This document shows, in pieces, positions 32,631 through 43,125 of a DNA stretch of 64,000 nucleotides; positions within the stretch are counted from its first letter, which is position 1, and each line of letters opens with the position of its first letter. Under the pieces are notes generated by a model. That model did no database searches. It saw nothing but the letters and a program-made list of their open reading frames with translations, and had not been told where the DNA came from. The position numbers and the translations under genes were made by a program. Origin of the DNA: Lutibacter maritimus (lineage in GTDB: Bacteria > Bacteroidota > Bacteroidia > Flavobacteriales > Flavobacteriaceae). The stretch is from contig NZ_FOZP01000002.1 in the NCBI RefSeq assembly GCF_900116115.1, positions 270,122-334,121 on the forward strand, read 5' to 3'.

Positions 32631-34928
32631 ATGAAAAAATTTACTCAAATATTACTGTTGTTAATTTTTGCTCAAACTTGGGCACAAACAGATTTTTCTA
32701 ATTCTTGGGAAGACTTTTATTCCTACAATAATGTCAAAGATTTCATTAAAGTAGATGATGAAATATTTGCAATTTCAGACAATGCATTTTTTACTTACAA
32801 CTTGTTGAGTGGAGAAACCAACAAAAAATCTTCAATAAATGGGTTATCAGGCGAATCAACATCAAGTATTTGCTATAGTAAAAAATTTAACAAAATTATA
32901 ATTGGCTACGAAACTGGGTTAATTGAAATAATTGATAAAAATGGAAATATAATTGTTGCAAAAGATATTGAAAATTTTAATTATTCAGGCAGCAAAAAAA
33001 TAAATGACATTTTTGAATTTGAGAATAAAATTTATATAGCAACATCATTTGCAATAGTTGTTTATGATATTGAAAAATTACAATTTGGTGATACCTATTT
33101 TATTGGTAATCAATCTTCTGAAATTTATATTAACCAAATCACTGTATTTGAAAATAAAATTTATGCAGTCACAGAAAATGGAGTTTATAGTGCCAATATA
33201 TCCAATCCAAACTTAATAGATTATAACAATTGGACTCATTATTTTTCTGGAAACTTTAATACAATTGAGGTTTTTAACAACCAACTGTATGCTGGAAATA
33301 ATAGAACATTGTATAAAATTCAAAACAATGCTTTGGTAAGCATAAAAGTATATTCTCAACCAATACTAGATTTAAAAGCCTCGCTCAATTTTCTAACAGT
33401 AGCAACATCAAAGGTTGTTTATGTTATTGACAATGATAATATTGAGCAAATTAAATATACCTCAGTAGCTTCAAATCCATACTTTTTTAATGTTAATACG
33501 GCTTTTTATGAAGACGAATCACTTTTAATTGGAACGGTAGAGTTTGGTATACTTAAAAGCAATAAAAGTGATTTAGAAAATTTTCAAGAAATTCATCCAG
33601 AAGGACCATACTCTAATTATCCCTTTTCAATTTCCGTTAAAAATAATAATCTATGGGTTGTTTTTGGAAGTTATGATCAAGCATATACACCTTTGGGTAA
33701 AAGATTTGGTGTTAGTCATTTCAATTCAAATAATTGGGTAAACATTCCATATAAAAATTTAAATCTAAATGATTTAGTGAATGTTACTTTTGATCCTTTA
33801 ACGGATAATAAGGTTTATATAAGCTCATGGGGAGGAGGAATGCTTGTTGTTGAAAACGATGAAGTAGTAACTCATTGGAATCATTTAAATAGTGGTTTAG
33901 AGAAGTTAGTATATTCAAACCCAAATTATGTTAGTATTAGAATAAATGGTTCTGCATTTGATTCACAAGGAAATTTATGGATTGCAAATGCTTGGGTTGA
34001 TAAGCGTATAAAAAAATATGCAACAGATGGTGTTTGGTCTAGCTTTGATATGAGTTCTGTAATTACTAATAGCGCATATGGTTTAAATGAATTAATTGTA
34101 GATAATTTAAATACGGTTTGGGTTGGATCACGAAGAAATGGCGTTTTAGTTTTTAACGAAAATGGAAATAGAAAAAAAGCATTAACAACAGAGCAGTTTA
34201 AAGGTTCATTGCCAGATTTAAATGTGCGAACCTTACAAATGGATAAAAGTAACAGATTATGGATAGGTACTTTAGGTGGTTTGGTTGTGCTTTATAATGC
34301 CAATAATGTATTTGATAACAATACTATGAACGCCGAACCAGTAATTTTTTTAGAAAATGGAGTGCCAAAAAAGTTATTAGGTGAGGAGGTTTTAAATTCC
34401 ATTGCAATTGATGGAGCCGATAATAAATGGTTTGGTAGTGTTACAGGAGGAGCTTTACAAACAAATCCAAATGGTACAATTACTTTAAAGAGTTTTAATA
34501 CAGATAATTCACCATTGCCATCAAATAATATTTTAAAAATTGCCATAGATAATAATTCAGGGAAGGTTTATTTTGCTACAGACAAAGGGATTGTAGCTTA
34601 TAAAAGCAATGTAGCTGCATATGGAGATAATTTGCCTGAAGTATATGCGTTTCCAAATCCTTCTACAAAAAATAACAATGTAATTACTATAGATGGTAGA
34701 AATGGTGCACATTTACCTAATAAAACTAATGTAAAAATTTTAGATACAGCAGGGAATTTAGTGTATGAAACAAATGTTAAAGAAGGGCAAGAATTGTATG
34801 GCGGAAAAGTGATTTGGAATAAAATAAATTTAGCAGGAAAAAAAGTAGCCTCCGGAATATATATTGTTTTATTAACAGCTAATGAAGGATTGGAAACTGC
34901 AATAACTAAAATTGCAATTATCAATTAG
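32631..34928 (+). CDS. porZ: PorZ-like type IX secretion system surface protein (beta-propeller)
   Basis: PorZ is a component of the T9SS attachment complex on the cell surface, described in Porphyromonas gingivalis as two beta-propellers plus a T9SS C-terminal domain. The 765-aa protein has a signal peptide (MKKFTQILLLLIFAQTWAQ) and repeated propeller blades (e.g. NKIIIGYETGLIEI, KIYAVTENGVYSA, NLWIANAWVDK, NTVWVGSRRNGVLVF, RLWIGTLGGLVVLYN). Its C-terminal sorting domain begins VYAFPNPSTK and ends ASGIYIVLLTANE...KIAIIN. recO follows after 2 nt, the arrangement usual for porZ in Flavobacteriia. It would help export the T9SS cargo encoded in the following 22 kb. Confidence 0.8.
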   Translation: MKKFTQILLLLIFAQTWAQTDFSNSWEDFYSYNNVKDFIKVDDEIFAISDNAFFTYNLLSGETNKKSSINGLSGESTSSICYSKKFNKIIIGYETGLIEIIDKNGNIIVAKDIENFNYSGSKKINDIFEFENKIYIATSFAIVVYDIEKLQFGDTYFIGNQSSEIYINQITVFENKIYAVTENGVYSANISNPNLIDYNNWTHYFSGNFNTIEVFNNQLYAGNNRTLYKIQNNALVSIKVYSQPILDLKASLNFLTVATSKVVYVIDNDNIEQIKYTSVASNPYFFNVNTAFYEDESLLIGTVEFGILKSNKSDLENFQEIHPEGPYSNYPFSISVKNNNLWVVFGSYDQAYTPLGKRFGVSHFNSNNWVNIPYKNLNLNDLVNVTFDPLTDNKVYISSWGGGMLVVENDEVVTHWNHLNSGLEKLVYSNPNYVSIRINGSAFDSQGNLWIANAWVDKRIKKYATDGVWSSFDMSSVITNSAYGLNELIVDNLNTVWVGSRRNGVLVFNENGNRKKALTTEQFKGSLPDLNVRTLQMDKSNRLWIGTLGGLVVLYNANNVFDNNTMNAEPVIFLENGVPKKLLGEEVLNSIAIDGADNKWFGSVTGGALQTNPNGTITLKSFNTDNSPLPSNNILKIAIDNNSGKVYFATDKGIVAYKSNVAAYGDNLPEVYAFPNPSTKNNNVITIDGRNGAHLPNKTNVKILDTAGNLVYETNVKEGQELYGGKVIWNKINLAGKKVASGIYIVLLTANEGLETAITKIAIIN

Positions 34929-34930
34929 AA

Positions 34931-35647
34931 ATGATTGAAACCACTAAAGCAATAGTAATTAACGCTATAAAATATGGTGACACCAGTTTAATAGCAACTT
35001 GTTATACTGAAAAATGTGGTATAAAATCGTATATGTTGAAAGGTGTTTTAAGTGCTAAAAAAGGGAAAATAAAACCCGCTTACTTTCAATCTTTAAATCA
35101 GTTAAATTTAACGGCAAATCATAACAATAAAGGTGCGTTAAATACCATTAGAGATATTGAAATAATTCATTTTTATAACTATTTGCATACGGATATTAAA
35201 AAGCAATCAATTGCCTTATTTTTATCTGAAATATTGTATTATTCTATACGTGAAGAAGAACAAAACAGCGCATTATTTTCCTATTTAGAAACTTCCTTTT
35301 TATGGCTTGATACGCATGAAAATATTTCAAATTTCCATTTGCTATTTTTATTAAATTTAACCAAGTTTTTAGGATTTTATCCTGAAACAAATCAATTTAA
35401 TAGTGCCTATTTTGATTTGGTAGAAGGAAATTTCACAAGCTCAAGAAGCTCAAGTACTATTAGTGGTGATAATTTAGAGCAGTTTAAAAAGCTTTTTGGT
35501 ATTAATTTTGATGCGTTACATAAAATTGATTTTAATGCTGTAAACAGACAATCAATTTTAACAATATTAATTCAATATTACGAATTGCATTTAAGTGGAT
35601 TTAAAAAACCGAAATCTTTAAATGTTTTAAAATCTGTATTTAACTAA
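34931..35647 (+). CDS. recO: DNA repair protein RecO
   Basis: RecO mediates annealing and RecA loading in the RecFOR recombination pathway in the cytoplasm. The 238-aa protein shows the N-terminal OB-fold pattern (TTKAIVINAIKYGDTSLIATCYTEKCGIKSYMLKG) and a helical C-terminal domain (FLSEILYYSIREEEQN, LLNLTKFLGFYPE). The zinc-binding cysteine cluster of some RecO proteins is not present. It is tightly spaced behind porZ (2 nt) and before the TonB receptor (2 nt), so all three are likely on one transcript despite unrelated functions. Confidence 0.92.
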   Translation: MIETTKAIVINAIKYGDTSLIATCYTEKCGIKSYMLKGVLSAKKGKIKPAYFQSLNQLNLTANHNNKGALNTIRDIEIIHFYNYLHTDIKKQSIALFLSEILYYSIREEEQNSALFSYLETSFLWLDTHENISNFHLLFLLNLTKFLGFYPETNQFNSAYFDLVEGNFTSSRSSSTISGDNLEQFKKLFGINFDALHKIDFNAVNRQSILTILIQYYELHLSGFKKPKSLNVLKSVFN

Positions 35648-35649
35648 CT

Positions 35650-38097
35650 ATGAGAGTATTATTTTTACTTTTACTTTTTTCAATTTCTACCTTTGCGCAA
35701 CAAGTTAAAGTTGTTGATAGAAATTCAAATTTACCAATTCAAGGCGTAACTATTTATGATGATTCTAACAATACTGTGGTTTCAACCAATAAATTTGGAA
35801 TTGCTGATTTATCAGAATTTAATGACTCAGATGTTATTTCATTCAATCATTTATCATATTATGAATTTGAAATTTTAAAGCGAGAATTGGCTGTAATAGA
35901 ATTTGTGGTTTATTTAAATAAAAAAGCAGAACAACTTGATGAAATTATTTTGTCGGCATCAAAAGGCGAAGAAAAAAGAAGTAGAGTTGCAGAACAATTT
36001 ACAGTAGCATCGTTACAAGAAATTAAAAAAATTGCTCCACAAACTTCAGCCGATTTATTAGCAAATTTACCTGGTATTAGAGTTCAAAAAACACAATCTG
36101 GTGGTGGAAGTCCTGTTTTAAGAGGAATGGAAGCTAACAGAGTTTTATTGGTGGTTGATGGCGTTAGAATGAACAATGCAATTTATAGAACGGGTCATCT
36201 GCAAAATTCTATAACAGTTTCTCCAAATATTATTGAAAGAACGGAAGTGATTTTTGGACCTTCGTCTGTTATTTATGGATCTGATGCCTTAGGAGGTGTT
36301 ATTCATTATTTTACAAAAACACCGAAAGTTAGTGATAAAGATGAAGTAAATGGCGCGGTATATTCCAGATTTAGTTCCGTTAATAATGAAATTACCAATG
36401 AAGCCAATATAGAAATACGAAGAAAAAAATGGGCATCATTTACAAGTGTTTCTTACAGTAAATTTGGCGAAACTAAAATGGGTAAAAATAGAACACATGG
36501 TTTTGAAGATTGGGGAAAAGTTTTTGAATATTCTAATAACACAAATACTTTTTACAATGCCAACTCAGTGTTAAACTCAAAAGAATATTTGCAAAAAAAC
36601 ACCGATTACAACCAAACAGATATTTTACAAAAAGTGGTAATTCCTTTAAATTTAAAAAACGATTTGGTATTTAACCTGCAATATTCAACATCATCAAATA
36701 TTAATAATTTTGAAGATTTAACGGAATATTCTAACGGAAAATTAAAAAATGCAGAATCGTATTACGGACCACAAAAAAGATTTCTTTTTTCAACGCAATT
36801 AAAGTTAAATCCAAATAAAAAATGGTTAGAAAGTGGTGCTATTACACTTGCATATCAAGATGTAGAAGAATCTAGAATTCAAAGAAAATTTACCAGTTTA
36901 GATAGAACTTATAGAATTGAAAATGTAGATGTGTTTAGTTTAAATGGTGATTTTTTTGTTCCATTAACATCAACTAAAAATAGAATTTTATCATACGGTT
37001 TTGAGGGTACTTATAATGATGTTGGCTCAAATGCTTATGGTAAAACAATTGAAGTTTACGGAAATAAAATTGTTGGGTTTTCAAATGATTTTGTGGTACA
37101 ATCTAGATATCCAGATGGTGGTGGAACAAGTACAAGTTTAGCTACGTATGTAAATTATAGACAAGATATTAATAAAAAATCTACCTTAAATACAGGAATT
37201 AGATATGTAAATACTAATTTAACTGCAAAATGGATTGATGATACTTTTATAACCTTACCAGATCCGGATATTTCATTAAATACATCAGCAATAACAGCTA
37301 CCATTGGTTATGCGTTTAAACCTTCAAAAGATTGGCAATTAAACGGAGTTGTTTCATCAGGTTTTAGGGCTCCAAATTTAGATGATATTGGAAAAGTTAG
37401 AGAAAAATCGGGGAATGTAACCGTACCAAATACTAGTTTAGAACCAGAATATGTATATAATTTTGAAACCAGTATTTTAAAGTATTTTAAAGAAAAAACA
37501 TTTCAAACAGGATTAAATGTTTATTACACTTTATTGTCTAATTATATTACACGCGATTATTATAAAATAAATAACAGTGAAACTATTGTTTATGATGGTG
37601 AAGTTGGAAATGTGGTAGCAAATGTAAATAAAGATAATGCTTATATTTTAGGCGGTACTTTTAGTTTAAAAGGAACAATTAATGAACTATGGTTTACAAG
37701 AGGTTCTGTAACTTATACAAAAGGAATGGCTTATGATACCAAAGAACCTTTATCTTCAATACCTCCAATATTTGGTTTGTTTGAAATTGGTTTTGAAAAA
37801 GAGCGTTTTCAGGCAAACATAAATATCAAATTCAATCAAAAAAAGAAATTGGAAGATTACAATAGTATTGAAGGAATTGATAGTTTAGAGCAAGTGCCAT
37901 TTATTACTGAAACAAATTCATATTATGGAACTCCAAGTTGGAATACCATAAATTTTAACTCTAATTATCAAATTAACAATACCATAACTTGCTATCTTAA
38001 TTTAGATAACATTTTTGACGTGCATTATAAAGAATTCGCGTCTTCCATAAGCGCACCCGGTAGAAATTTATCAGTTTCTTTGCTGTTTAGTATTTAA
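35650..38097 (+). CDS. TonB-dependent outer-membrane receptor (heme/hemoglobin-receptor-like)
   Basis: This 815-aa protein has a signal peptide (MRVLFLLLLFSISTFAQ), an N-terminal CarboxypepD_reg-like domain (about residues 19-95), a plug domain (about 110-240: SADLLANLPGIRVQKT, GGGSPVLRGMEANRVLLVVDG, GPSSVIYGSDALGG) and a 22-strand-type barrel ending in an aromatic residue pattern (LSVSLLFSI). The plug most resembles receptors for heme, hemoglobin or vitamin B12-type ligands, but the substrate cannot be assigned from sequence alone. It sits 2 nt behind recO. No ferric-uptake (Fur) box was recognised nearby. Confidence 0.9.
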   Translation: MRVLFLLLLFSISTFAQQVKVVDRNSNLPIQGVTIYDDSNNTVVSTNKFGIADLSEFNDSDVISFNHLSYYEFEILKRELAVIEFVVYLNKKAEQLDEIILSASKGEEKRSRVAEQFTVASLQEIKKIAPQTSADLLANLPGIRVQKTQSGGGSPVLRGMEANRVLLVVDGVRMNNAIYRTGHLQNSITVSPNIIERTEVIFGPSSVIYGSDALGGVIHYFTKTPKVSDKDEVNGAVYSRFSSVNNEITNEANIEIRRKKWASFTSVSYSKFGETKMGKNRTHGFEDWGKVFEYSNNTNTFYNANSVLNSKEYLQKNTDYNQTDILQKVVIPLNLKNDLVFNLQYSTSSNINNFEDLTEYSNGKLKNAESYYGPQKRFLFSTQLKLNPNKKWLESGAITLAYQDVEESRIQRKFTSLDRTYRIENVDVFSLNGDFFVPLTSTKNRILSYGFEGTYNDVGSNAYGKTIEVYGNKIVGFSNDFVVQSRYPDGGGTSTSLATYVNYRQDINKKSTLNTGIRYVNTNLTAKWIDDTFITLPDPDISLNTSAITATIGYAFKPSKDWQLNGVVSSGFRAPNLDDIGKVREKSGNVTVPNTSLEPEYVYNFETSILKYFKEKTFQTGLNVYYTLLSNYITRDYYKINNSETIVYDGEVGNVVANVNKDNAYILGGTFSLKGTINELWFTRGSVTYTKGMAYDTKEPLSSIPPIFGLFEIGFEKERFQANINIKFNQKKKLEDYNSIEGIDSLEQVPFITETNSYYGTPSWNTINFNSNYQINNTITCYLNLDNIFDVHYKEFASSISAPGRNLSVSLLFSI

Positions 38098-38127
38098 TGA
38101 CATATATCATAATATCGTCAAAAATCA

Positions 38128-38157
38128 ACCGTTTATACGTGTAAATCAACCGTTTAT
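38128..38157 (+). promoter_or_regulatory. LytTR-type operator: two ACCGTTTAT repeats, 12-bp spacer
   Basis: ACCGTTTAT occurs at 38128-38136 and 38149-38157, a period of exactly 21 bp. Each copy fits every position of the published LytTR-domain consensus [TA][AC][CA]GTTN[AG][TG], and the 12-bp spacer is also as published. The identity extends 6 bp to the left (AAATCA). The second copy ends 13 bp before the -7 box, i.e. over the expected -33 region, as for LytTR activators. Confidence 0.65.
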
Positions 38158-38170
38158 TACAATTAATACG

Positions 38171-38178
38171 TATATTTG
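38171..38178 (+). promoter_or_regulatory. Promoter -7 box TATATTTG of the first giant T9SS gene
   Basis: This perfect TAnnTTTG box lies 18 nt before the start codon, directly downstream of the LytTR-type repeats. Confidence 0.65.
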
Positions 38179-38196
38179 AGCCAATAAAATTTTTCT

Positions 38197-41100
38197 ATGA
38201 TGAAAAATACGACGTTGGCTAATGGATTTAGATTAAAGGTTTTATTCTTATTATTTGTTTCTTTTTTGAGTAACGCTCAAGAAATGCAAACAAATATATT
38301 AGGTGGTGCTCAAATAAATCAAAGCGAAAATATTGCTATTTCGGCTGGAAATAGTTTAACTTTTCGAATAATAAATACGAGAGATAATTGCGGAACTTTA
38401 AAAATAGAAGAGATTGTTTTAAGTAATACTTCAGATTTTTCTGTTTCACATCCTAATTTAACTTACAATATACGATCTAGTAGTTGTAAAAATGGCGACA
38501 AATATTTAGATTTTACTATTAAAAACACTAGTAATAGTTGTGCTACCTCAACAAGTGTAACTATTAAAAATAATAGAGACCCTGATTTTTCATTTACCAT
38601 TTCAATTAATTCTTCTCCTCAAATTTATGTTTTAGGAGGTAATCCTTTTGCCGATATTAACAATGGTTCTACCGTTACTTCTCCAATTAATGGAACTTAT
38701 TTTGGTGTTGTTGATGAAGGTTCAAAAGTAACCAGAAGTTATGCAATTGCAAACATAGGAAGCTGTTCCTTAGATATTTTGACAGCTACTAGTTCAAATC
38801 CAGATTTTGAAATTACAACCTCATATTCAATTCCTTGGAATGATTTAGACCCATATTTTTATATTTTAATTGATGTAACATTCACCGGTCCTGCATTAGG
38901 TGTGGGTACGCAAACTGCAACTATAAGTATTGGAAATAGTGATACTTTTCCTGACAATTTTGAATTTAATGTAAGTGCGGAAATGTTTAACTATAATATT
39001 CCAGGCCCTGGTGGAATAACAAACGATTTTAGGTTGTGGCTAAAATCTACCAGAGGAATTAAATTTGAACCATCAACTTCTGATAAAGTGAGGTGTTGGT
39101 TGGATTTAGGTACAAACTCAAAAAATGCTGAGCAATCTGTTGCCGCAAATCAGCCAAGTTATATGGATGATGCAGCTTCAAATATCAATTTTAATCCTGT
39201 TATAAAATTTGAAAATGATGGAGGTAGTATAGAGCAATATTTACATAATAGTACCGATGGATTTTACAGTCAGGATATTTTTATTGTTATGATTCCAAAT
39301 TCTACCATAAATAGCTCATCAACTCAAAACACAATTTTTTCAGGAATTTCGTCAGGAAATTCTGGCGATATTACAGGTGTTGGTTTTGGTAATTACTCTA
39401 CACGTTTTACAAATGAAACGTTATCATACAATCAAGATGTTGCGTCTCCAACTGGTACTTATAACGGTGTTGCGGAGTTAAATTCAACATACACTACTGC
39501 AGGTATTATTAATGTTAGAAATGATGCTGATATTGCTACAAAACAAGAATTATTATATAATTCAAATCTTTTAACTACTACAACAGTAAATGATATTTCC
39601 TATGCTAATGTAAATGGAAGTAAATATTGGATTGGAAGAAATTTTGATATTCAAGGAAGTTTAAATGGGCGTATTGCTGAAATTTTTACGTTTGCATCAA
39701 GAGTAACAGCATCAGATCGTCAAAAAATAGAATCTTATTTAGCCATTAAATACGGTATTACCTTAGGTGCAACATCTGAAGCTCAAAAAAGTTACGTTAA
39801 TTCCTTTGGAACTTCGGTTTGGGATATTTCTGCAAATGCTGGATATAACTATCATGTAGCAGGAATTGGAAGAGATTCTATTTCTGATTTAAATCAAAAA
39901 CAGTCTAAAAGCATTCATACTTTAAATGAGGTTACCATTAGTTTGGGCGGATTATTTGCTACAAATAGTGCAAATACAAACGAATTTAAAAAAGATGGAG
40001 ATTTTTTAGTTTGGGGCTGTAATAATAGTGCATTTTCAGGTTCAAATACCAATACTGTTACTTTAGCATCGGGAATAACAACTTCACTAACACGTATTGA
40101 TCGAAAATGGAAAATTATTGAATCTAAAGAAGCTATTGATGGTGATGTAGAAAATGTATACATAAGCATTCCTTCAAATGCTTTTAGTAGTTTTTCAAAA
40201 ACAGCTTCAGAAGAATATGTGTTGATTGTTGCTGATAGTGATACTTTTGGAAATGGTGACATTATTGATGTTATACCATTAAAATCTGACGGAAATTCTA
40301 ATCTTCAAACTTGGTATGATTTTGATGGTGTAAAGTATTTTACTTTTGGAAAAGCACCAAAATTATCAAGTAACAAACAGTCAGTGAGTATTAATGCAGG
40401 TAGTTTTTTGGTAGGTGAATACAATTTAAATTTAAATGTAGATTCATTTACTATTTCTTCTTGGATTAGAAGAACGGGCTCGGAAACTTCAACTAGAACA
40501 ATTTTAGCTAAAGGAGAAAAATTACAATTAAGACTAAATAGTGCGCATAAGATAGAAGTTATGATTGATGACGCCATAACACCAAGATTTGTTTCTGATA
40601 TGGCAATAACGGATACTAAATGGCATCAAATAACTTTTGTTTATAATAGTGGTACAATTTTTTTATATGTAGATGGTATTTTAGATAAATCGGAGCAAGA
40701 TGTTGTGCATCCTTCTCCAAACTACAATAGATTTTCTGTAGGCGCTGTATATATATCAAAAAATAATATTATCAATTCCTTTTTTGGTGAAATTGATGAA
40801 GTTTTAATTTGGGATGTTGGGTTATCTGAAAATCAAATTAAATATTTAATGAATCAAGAAATTGAAAAAGGAACAAGCAATTATATTACTGGAAAATCAA
40901 TTACAGAATCTTCTTTAAGTAATGAAATAAGTATGATTCCTTGGGGTAATTTAAGAGCGTATTATGATTTTAATTCTTTTTATGGATCTACTGTTGAAGG
41001 ATTAACAGATAGCGGATATTTTTTAAGACTTAATTATTTAAATAAATCCAAAAATATTGTAACATCACAAACAGCTCCTTTACCATATACTACTATAGAT

Positions 41101-42885
41101 GATGGAAATTGGGAAGATTCTTCTATCTGGTTAAATAGTGATTATCAAACAGCGCCAAATTCATTAGGGCTTGATGGTGTAACTTCGGTAGATTGGAATA
41201 TTATTGAAATAAATAATACCATAAATTTAACATCAGATGTAAAATTATTGAGTTTAAAATTAAATAGTAATAGGTTAAATGTTAGCGATAATAATGGTGT
41301 GCATATTTCACATTATTTGTTACTAAATGGGGTTTTAGATTTGAAAGGAGAATCGCAATTAATACAAACAGGAAATAGTTATTTTGATGAATTAAGTACT
41401 AGTTATTTAGAAAAAGATCAACAAGGACAAGGAAATAAATATAGATATAATGATTGGTCGTCTCCAGTTTATTCAGGAAATGACGGAACCAATTATGCTA
41501 CTATTCAAGATGTTTTAAAAGATGGTACAGATCCAGATAATCCTGGTGAAATTTTATATGTTTCAGGTGTAAATGGCACAACTAACCCATTAACACTTAG
41601 TACTTATTGGATGTACAAATATGCAAACTCACCCGATAATTTATATAGTTCTTGGAATAATATTGGAAATGCTGGAAAAATATATTGTGGAGAAGGTTTT
41701 TTAATGAAAGGTGCAGGAGCATCTGGAAGTTCAGATCAAAATTATGTATTTATTGGTAAGCCTAATAATGGAGATATAGAATTAACTATAGCTGGTTCTA
41801 ACGATTATTTAGTTGGAAACCCTTATCCTTCAGCAATAGAAGCAAATCAATTTATTTTAGACAATGAATATTCAATAACAGGAACACTCTATTTTTGGGA
41901 ACATTATGGCGGAGATAGTCATAAACTAGCCGATTATCAGGCGGGTTATGCACTTTATAGTTTAGGAGGCGGAACACCTGCAGTTTTTCATCCTAGTGTT
42001 AGTAATGTTGGTTCTGCAACAAAAACGCCAAAAGAATTTATTGCAGTAGGTCAAGGGTTTTTTGTAGTAGGTGATAGTGATGGCGGAACTATAAAATTTA
42101 ATAACAATCAAAGAGCATTTCAAGTAGAAGATACCATAAATTCTGTTTTTCTAAAAAATAGTAATAATCGTAATTTCAAAAAATTAAATACAAGTTTAGA
42201 TAAAAGACCGAAAATAAGAATTGCATTTATTTCACCACAAAAGCATCAAAGGCAATTGTTATTAACTATTGATGAAAATACTTCTGATGGTTATGATTGG
42301 GGTTATGATGCTGAGGTTTATGAAGATTTAGATGATGATATGTTTTGGATGATTCAAGATAAAAAATATGGAATACAGTGTATTGATACATTAAATTCTA
42401 GTAAAGAAATTCAACTTGGAATTCAAACAAAACAAGGAGGAATTGTTCAAATAAAAATTGATGCTCTAGAAAATGTAGATAAAAACCTGAAACTATTTAT
42501 TAAAGATAAAGTAACTAATGTAAGCCATCCTTTAAATGATCAAATATTTGAAGTTAACTTAGAGCCAGGAACGTATTTTAGCCGTTTTACGTTACTTTTT
42601 GAAGAACCTGAAATAGTTGCTGATACTATTGATGATGAAATTTTCACCAATGATATTAGTATTTATATGAATAATACAACTTCAGAAATAGAAATTAAAA
42701 AGAATAAAGAGTTGAAAATATATAAAATACAATTAGTTAACTATTTAGGACAAACAATTGCAAATTTTACAAACAATTTTAATTGTAACGAATTTGCAAT
42801 TCCAGTTAAAAATAATACAGGTATTTATTTTGTTCAAGTAGCAACTGAAAAACGAATTTACAATAAGAAAATTTTCATCAATTAA
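38197..42885 (+). CDS. Giant T9SS-exported mosaic protein 1 (LamG, DUF8202-like; 1562 aa)
   Basis: After a signal peptide (MMKNTTLANGFRLKVLFLLFVSFLSNAQ) the protein has several parts. They are an N-terminal beta region, a choice-of-anchor-D-like domain (about residues 145-263), a DUF8202-like domain (about 272-710; FRLWLKSTRG, IESYLAIKYGITLG, GIGRD, LNQKQSKS, RKWKIIES) and a LamG/concanavalin-like domain (about 725-885; TISSWIRR, KWHQITFVYNSG). The cluster-specific C-terminal module (about 955-1480; ISHYLLLNGVLDL, NDWSSPV, GEGFLMKG, YFWEHYGGD, RQLLLTIDENTSDGYDWGYDAE) follows, then a T9SS sorting domain (about 1485-1562; LVNYLGQ, TGIYFVQV, KKIFIN). It is probably a cell-surface or secreted adhesin-like or binding protein; no enzyme motif is seen. 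Confidence 0.85.
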   Translation: MMKNTTLANGFRLKVLFLLFVSFLSNAQEMQTNILGGAQINQSENIAISAGNSLTFRIINTRDNCGTLKIEEIVLSNTSDFSVSHPNLTYNIRSSSCKNGDKYLDFTIKNTSNSCATSTSVTIKNNRDPDFSFTISINSSPQIYVLGGNPFADINNGSTVTSPINGTYFGVVDEGSKVTRSYAIANIGSCSLDILTATSSNPDFEITTSYSIPWNDLDPYFYILIDVTFTGPALGVGTQTATISIGNSDTFPDNFEFNVSAEMFNYNIPGPGGITNDFRLWLKSTRGIKFEPSTSDKVRCWLDLGTNSKNAEQSVAANQPSYMDDAASNINFNPVIKFENDGGSIEQYLHNSTDGFYSQDIFIVMIPNSTINSSSTQNTIFSGISSGNSGDITGVGFGNYSTRFTNETLSYNQDVASPTGTYNGVAELNSTYTTAGIINVRNDADIATKQELLYNSNLLTTTTVNDISYANVNGSKYWIGRNFDIQGSLNGRIAEIFTFASRVTASDRQKIESYLAIKYGITLGATSEAQKSYVNSFGTSVWDISANAGYNYHVAGIGRDSISDLNQKQSKSIHTLNEVTISLGGLFATNSANTNEFKKDGDFLVWGCNNSAFSGSNTNTVTLASGITTSLTRIDRKWKIIESKEAIDGDVENVYISIPSNAFSSFSKTASEEYVLIVADSDTFGNGDIIDVIPLKSDGNSNLQTWYDFDGVKYFTFGKAPKLSSNKQSVSINAGSFLVGEYNLNLNVDSFTISSWIRRTGSETSTRTILAKGEKLQLRLNSAHKIEVMIDDAITPRFVSDMAITDTKWHQITFVYNSGTIFLYVDGILDKSEQDVVHPSPNYNRFSVGAVYISKNNIINSFFGEIDEVLIWDVGLSENQIKYLMNQEIEKGTSNYITGKSITESSLSNEISMIPWGNLRAYYDFNSFYGSTVEGLTDSGYFLRLNYLNKSKNIVTSQTAPLPYTTIDDGNWEDSSIWLNSDYQTAPNSLGLDGVTSVDWNIIEINNTINLTSDVKLLSLKLNSNRLNVSDNNGVHISHYLLLNGVLDLKGESQLIQTGNSYFDELSTSYLEKDQQGQGNKYRYNDWSSPVYSGNDGTNYATIQDVLKDGTDPDNPGEILYVSGVNGTTNPLTLSTYWMYKYANSPDNLYSSWNNIGNAGKIYCGEGFLMKGAGASGSSDQNYVFIGKPNNGDIELTIAGSNDYLVGNPYPSAIEANQFILDNEYSITGTLYFWEHYGGDSHKLADYQAGYALYSLGGGTPAVFHPSVSNVGSATKTPKEFIAVGQGFFVVGDSDGGTIKFNNNQRAFQVEDTINSVFLKNSNNRNFKKLNTSLDKRPKIRIAFISPQKHQRQLLLTIDENTSDGYDWGYDAEVYEDLDDDMFWMIQDKKYGIQCIDTLNSSKEIQLGIQTKQGGIVQIKIDALENVDKNLKLFIKDKVTNVSHPLNDQIFEVNLEPGTYFSRFTLLFEEPEIVADTIDDEIFTNDISIYMNNTTSEIEIKKNKELKIYKIQLVNYLGQTIANFTNNFNCNEFAIPVKNNTGIYFVQVATEKRIYNKKIFIN

Positions 42886-43125
42886 AACAATAAATAATAA
42901 AAAAACACTGAAAATTAGGAAGTTACAAATTTTTAAATTAATTTAGTGTGTTCAAAACCCCTATACTTATGATACAACTTATACACTTTTTTACTCTAAA
43001 AATTCAAATTATATAAATTTTAAAATAAATTAAAACCATTAATTTATTAGGCTTTATTGAAGAAATTTAACTTCAAATAATTTTTACTATTTAATATTTT
43101 CATACAAGATTGAAACCCCAGTGTT

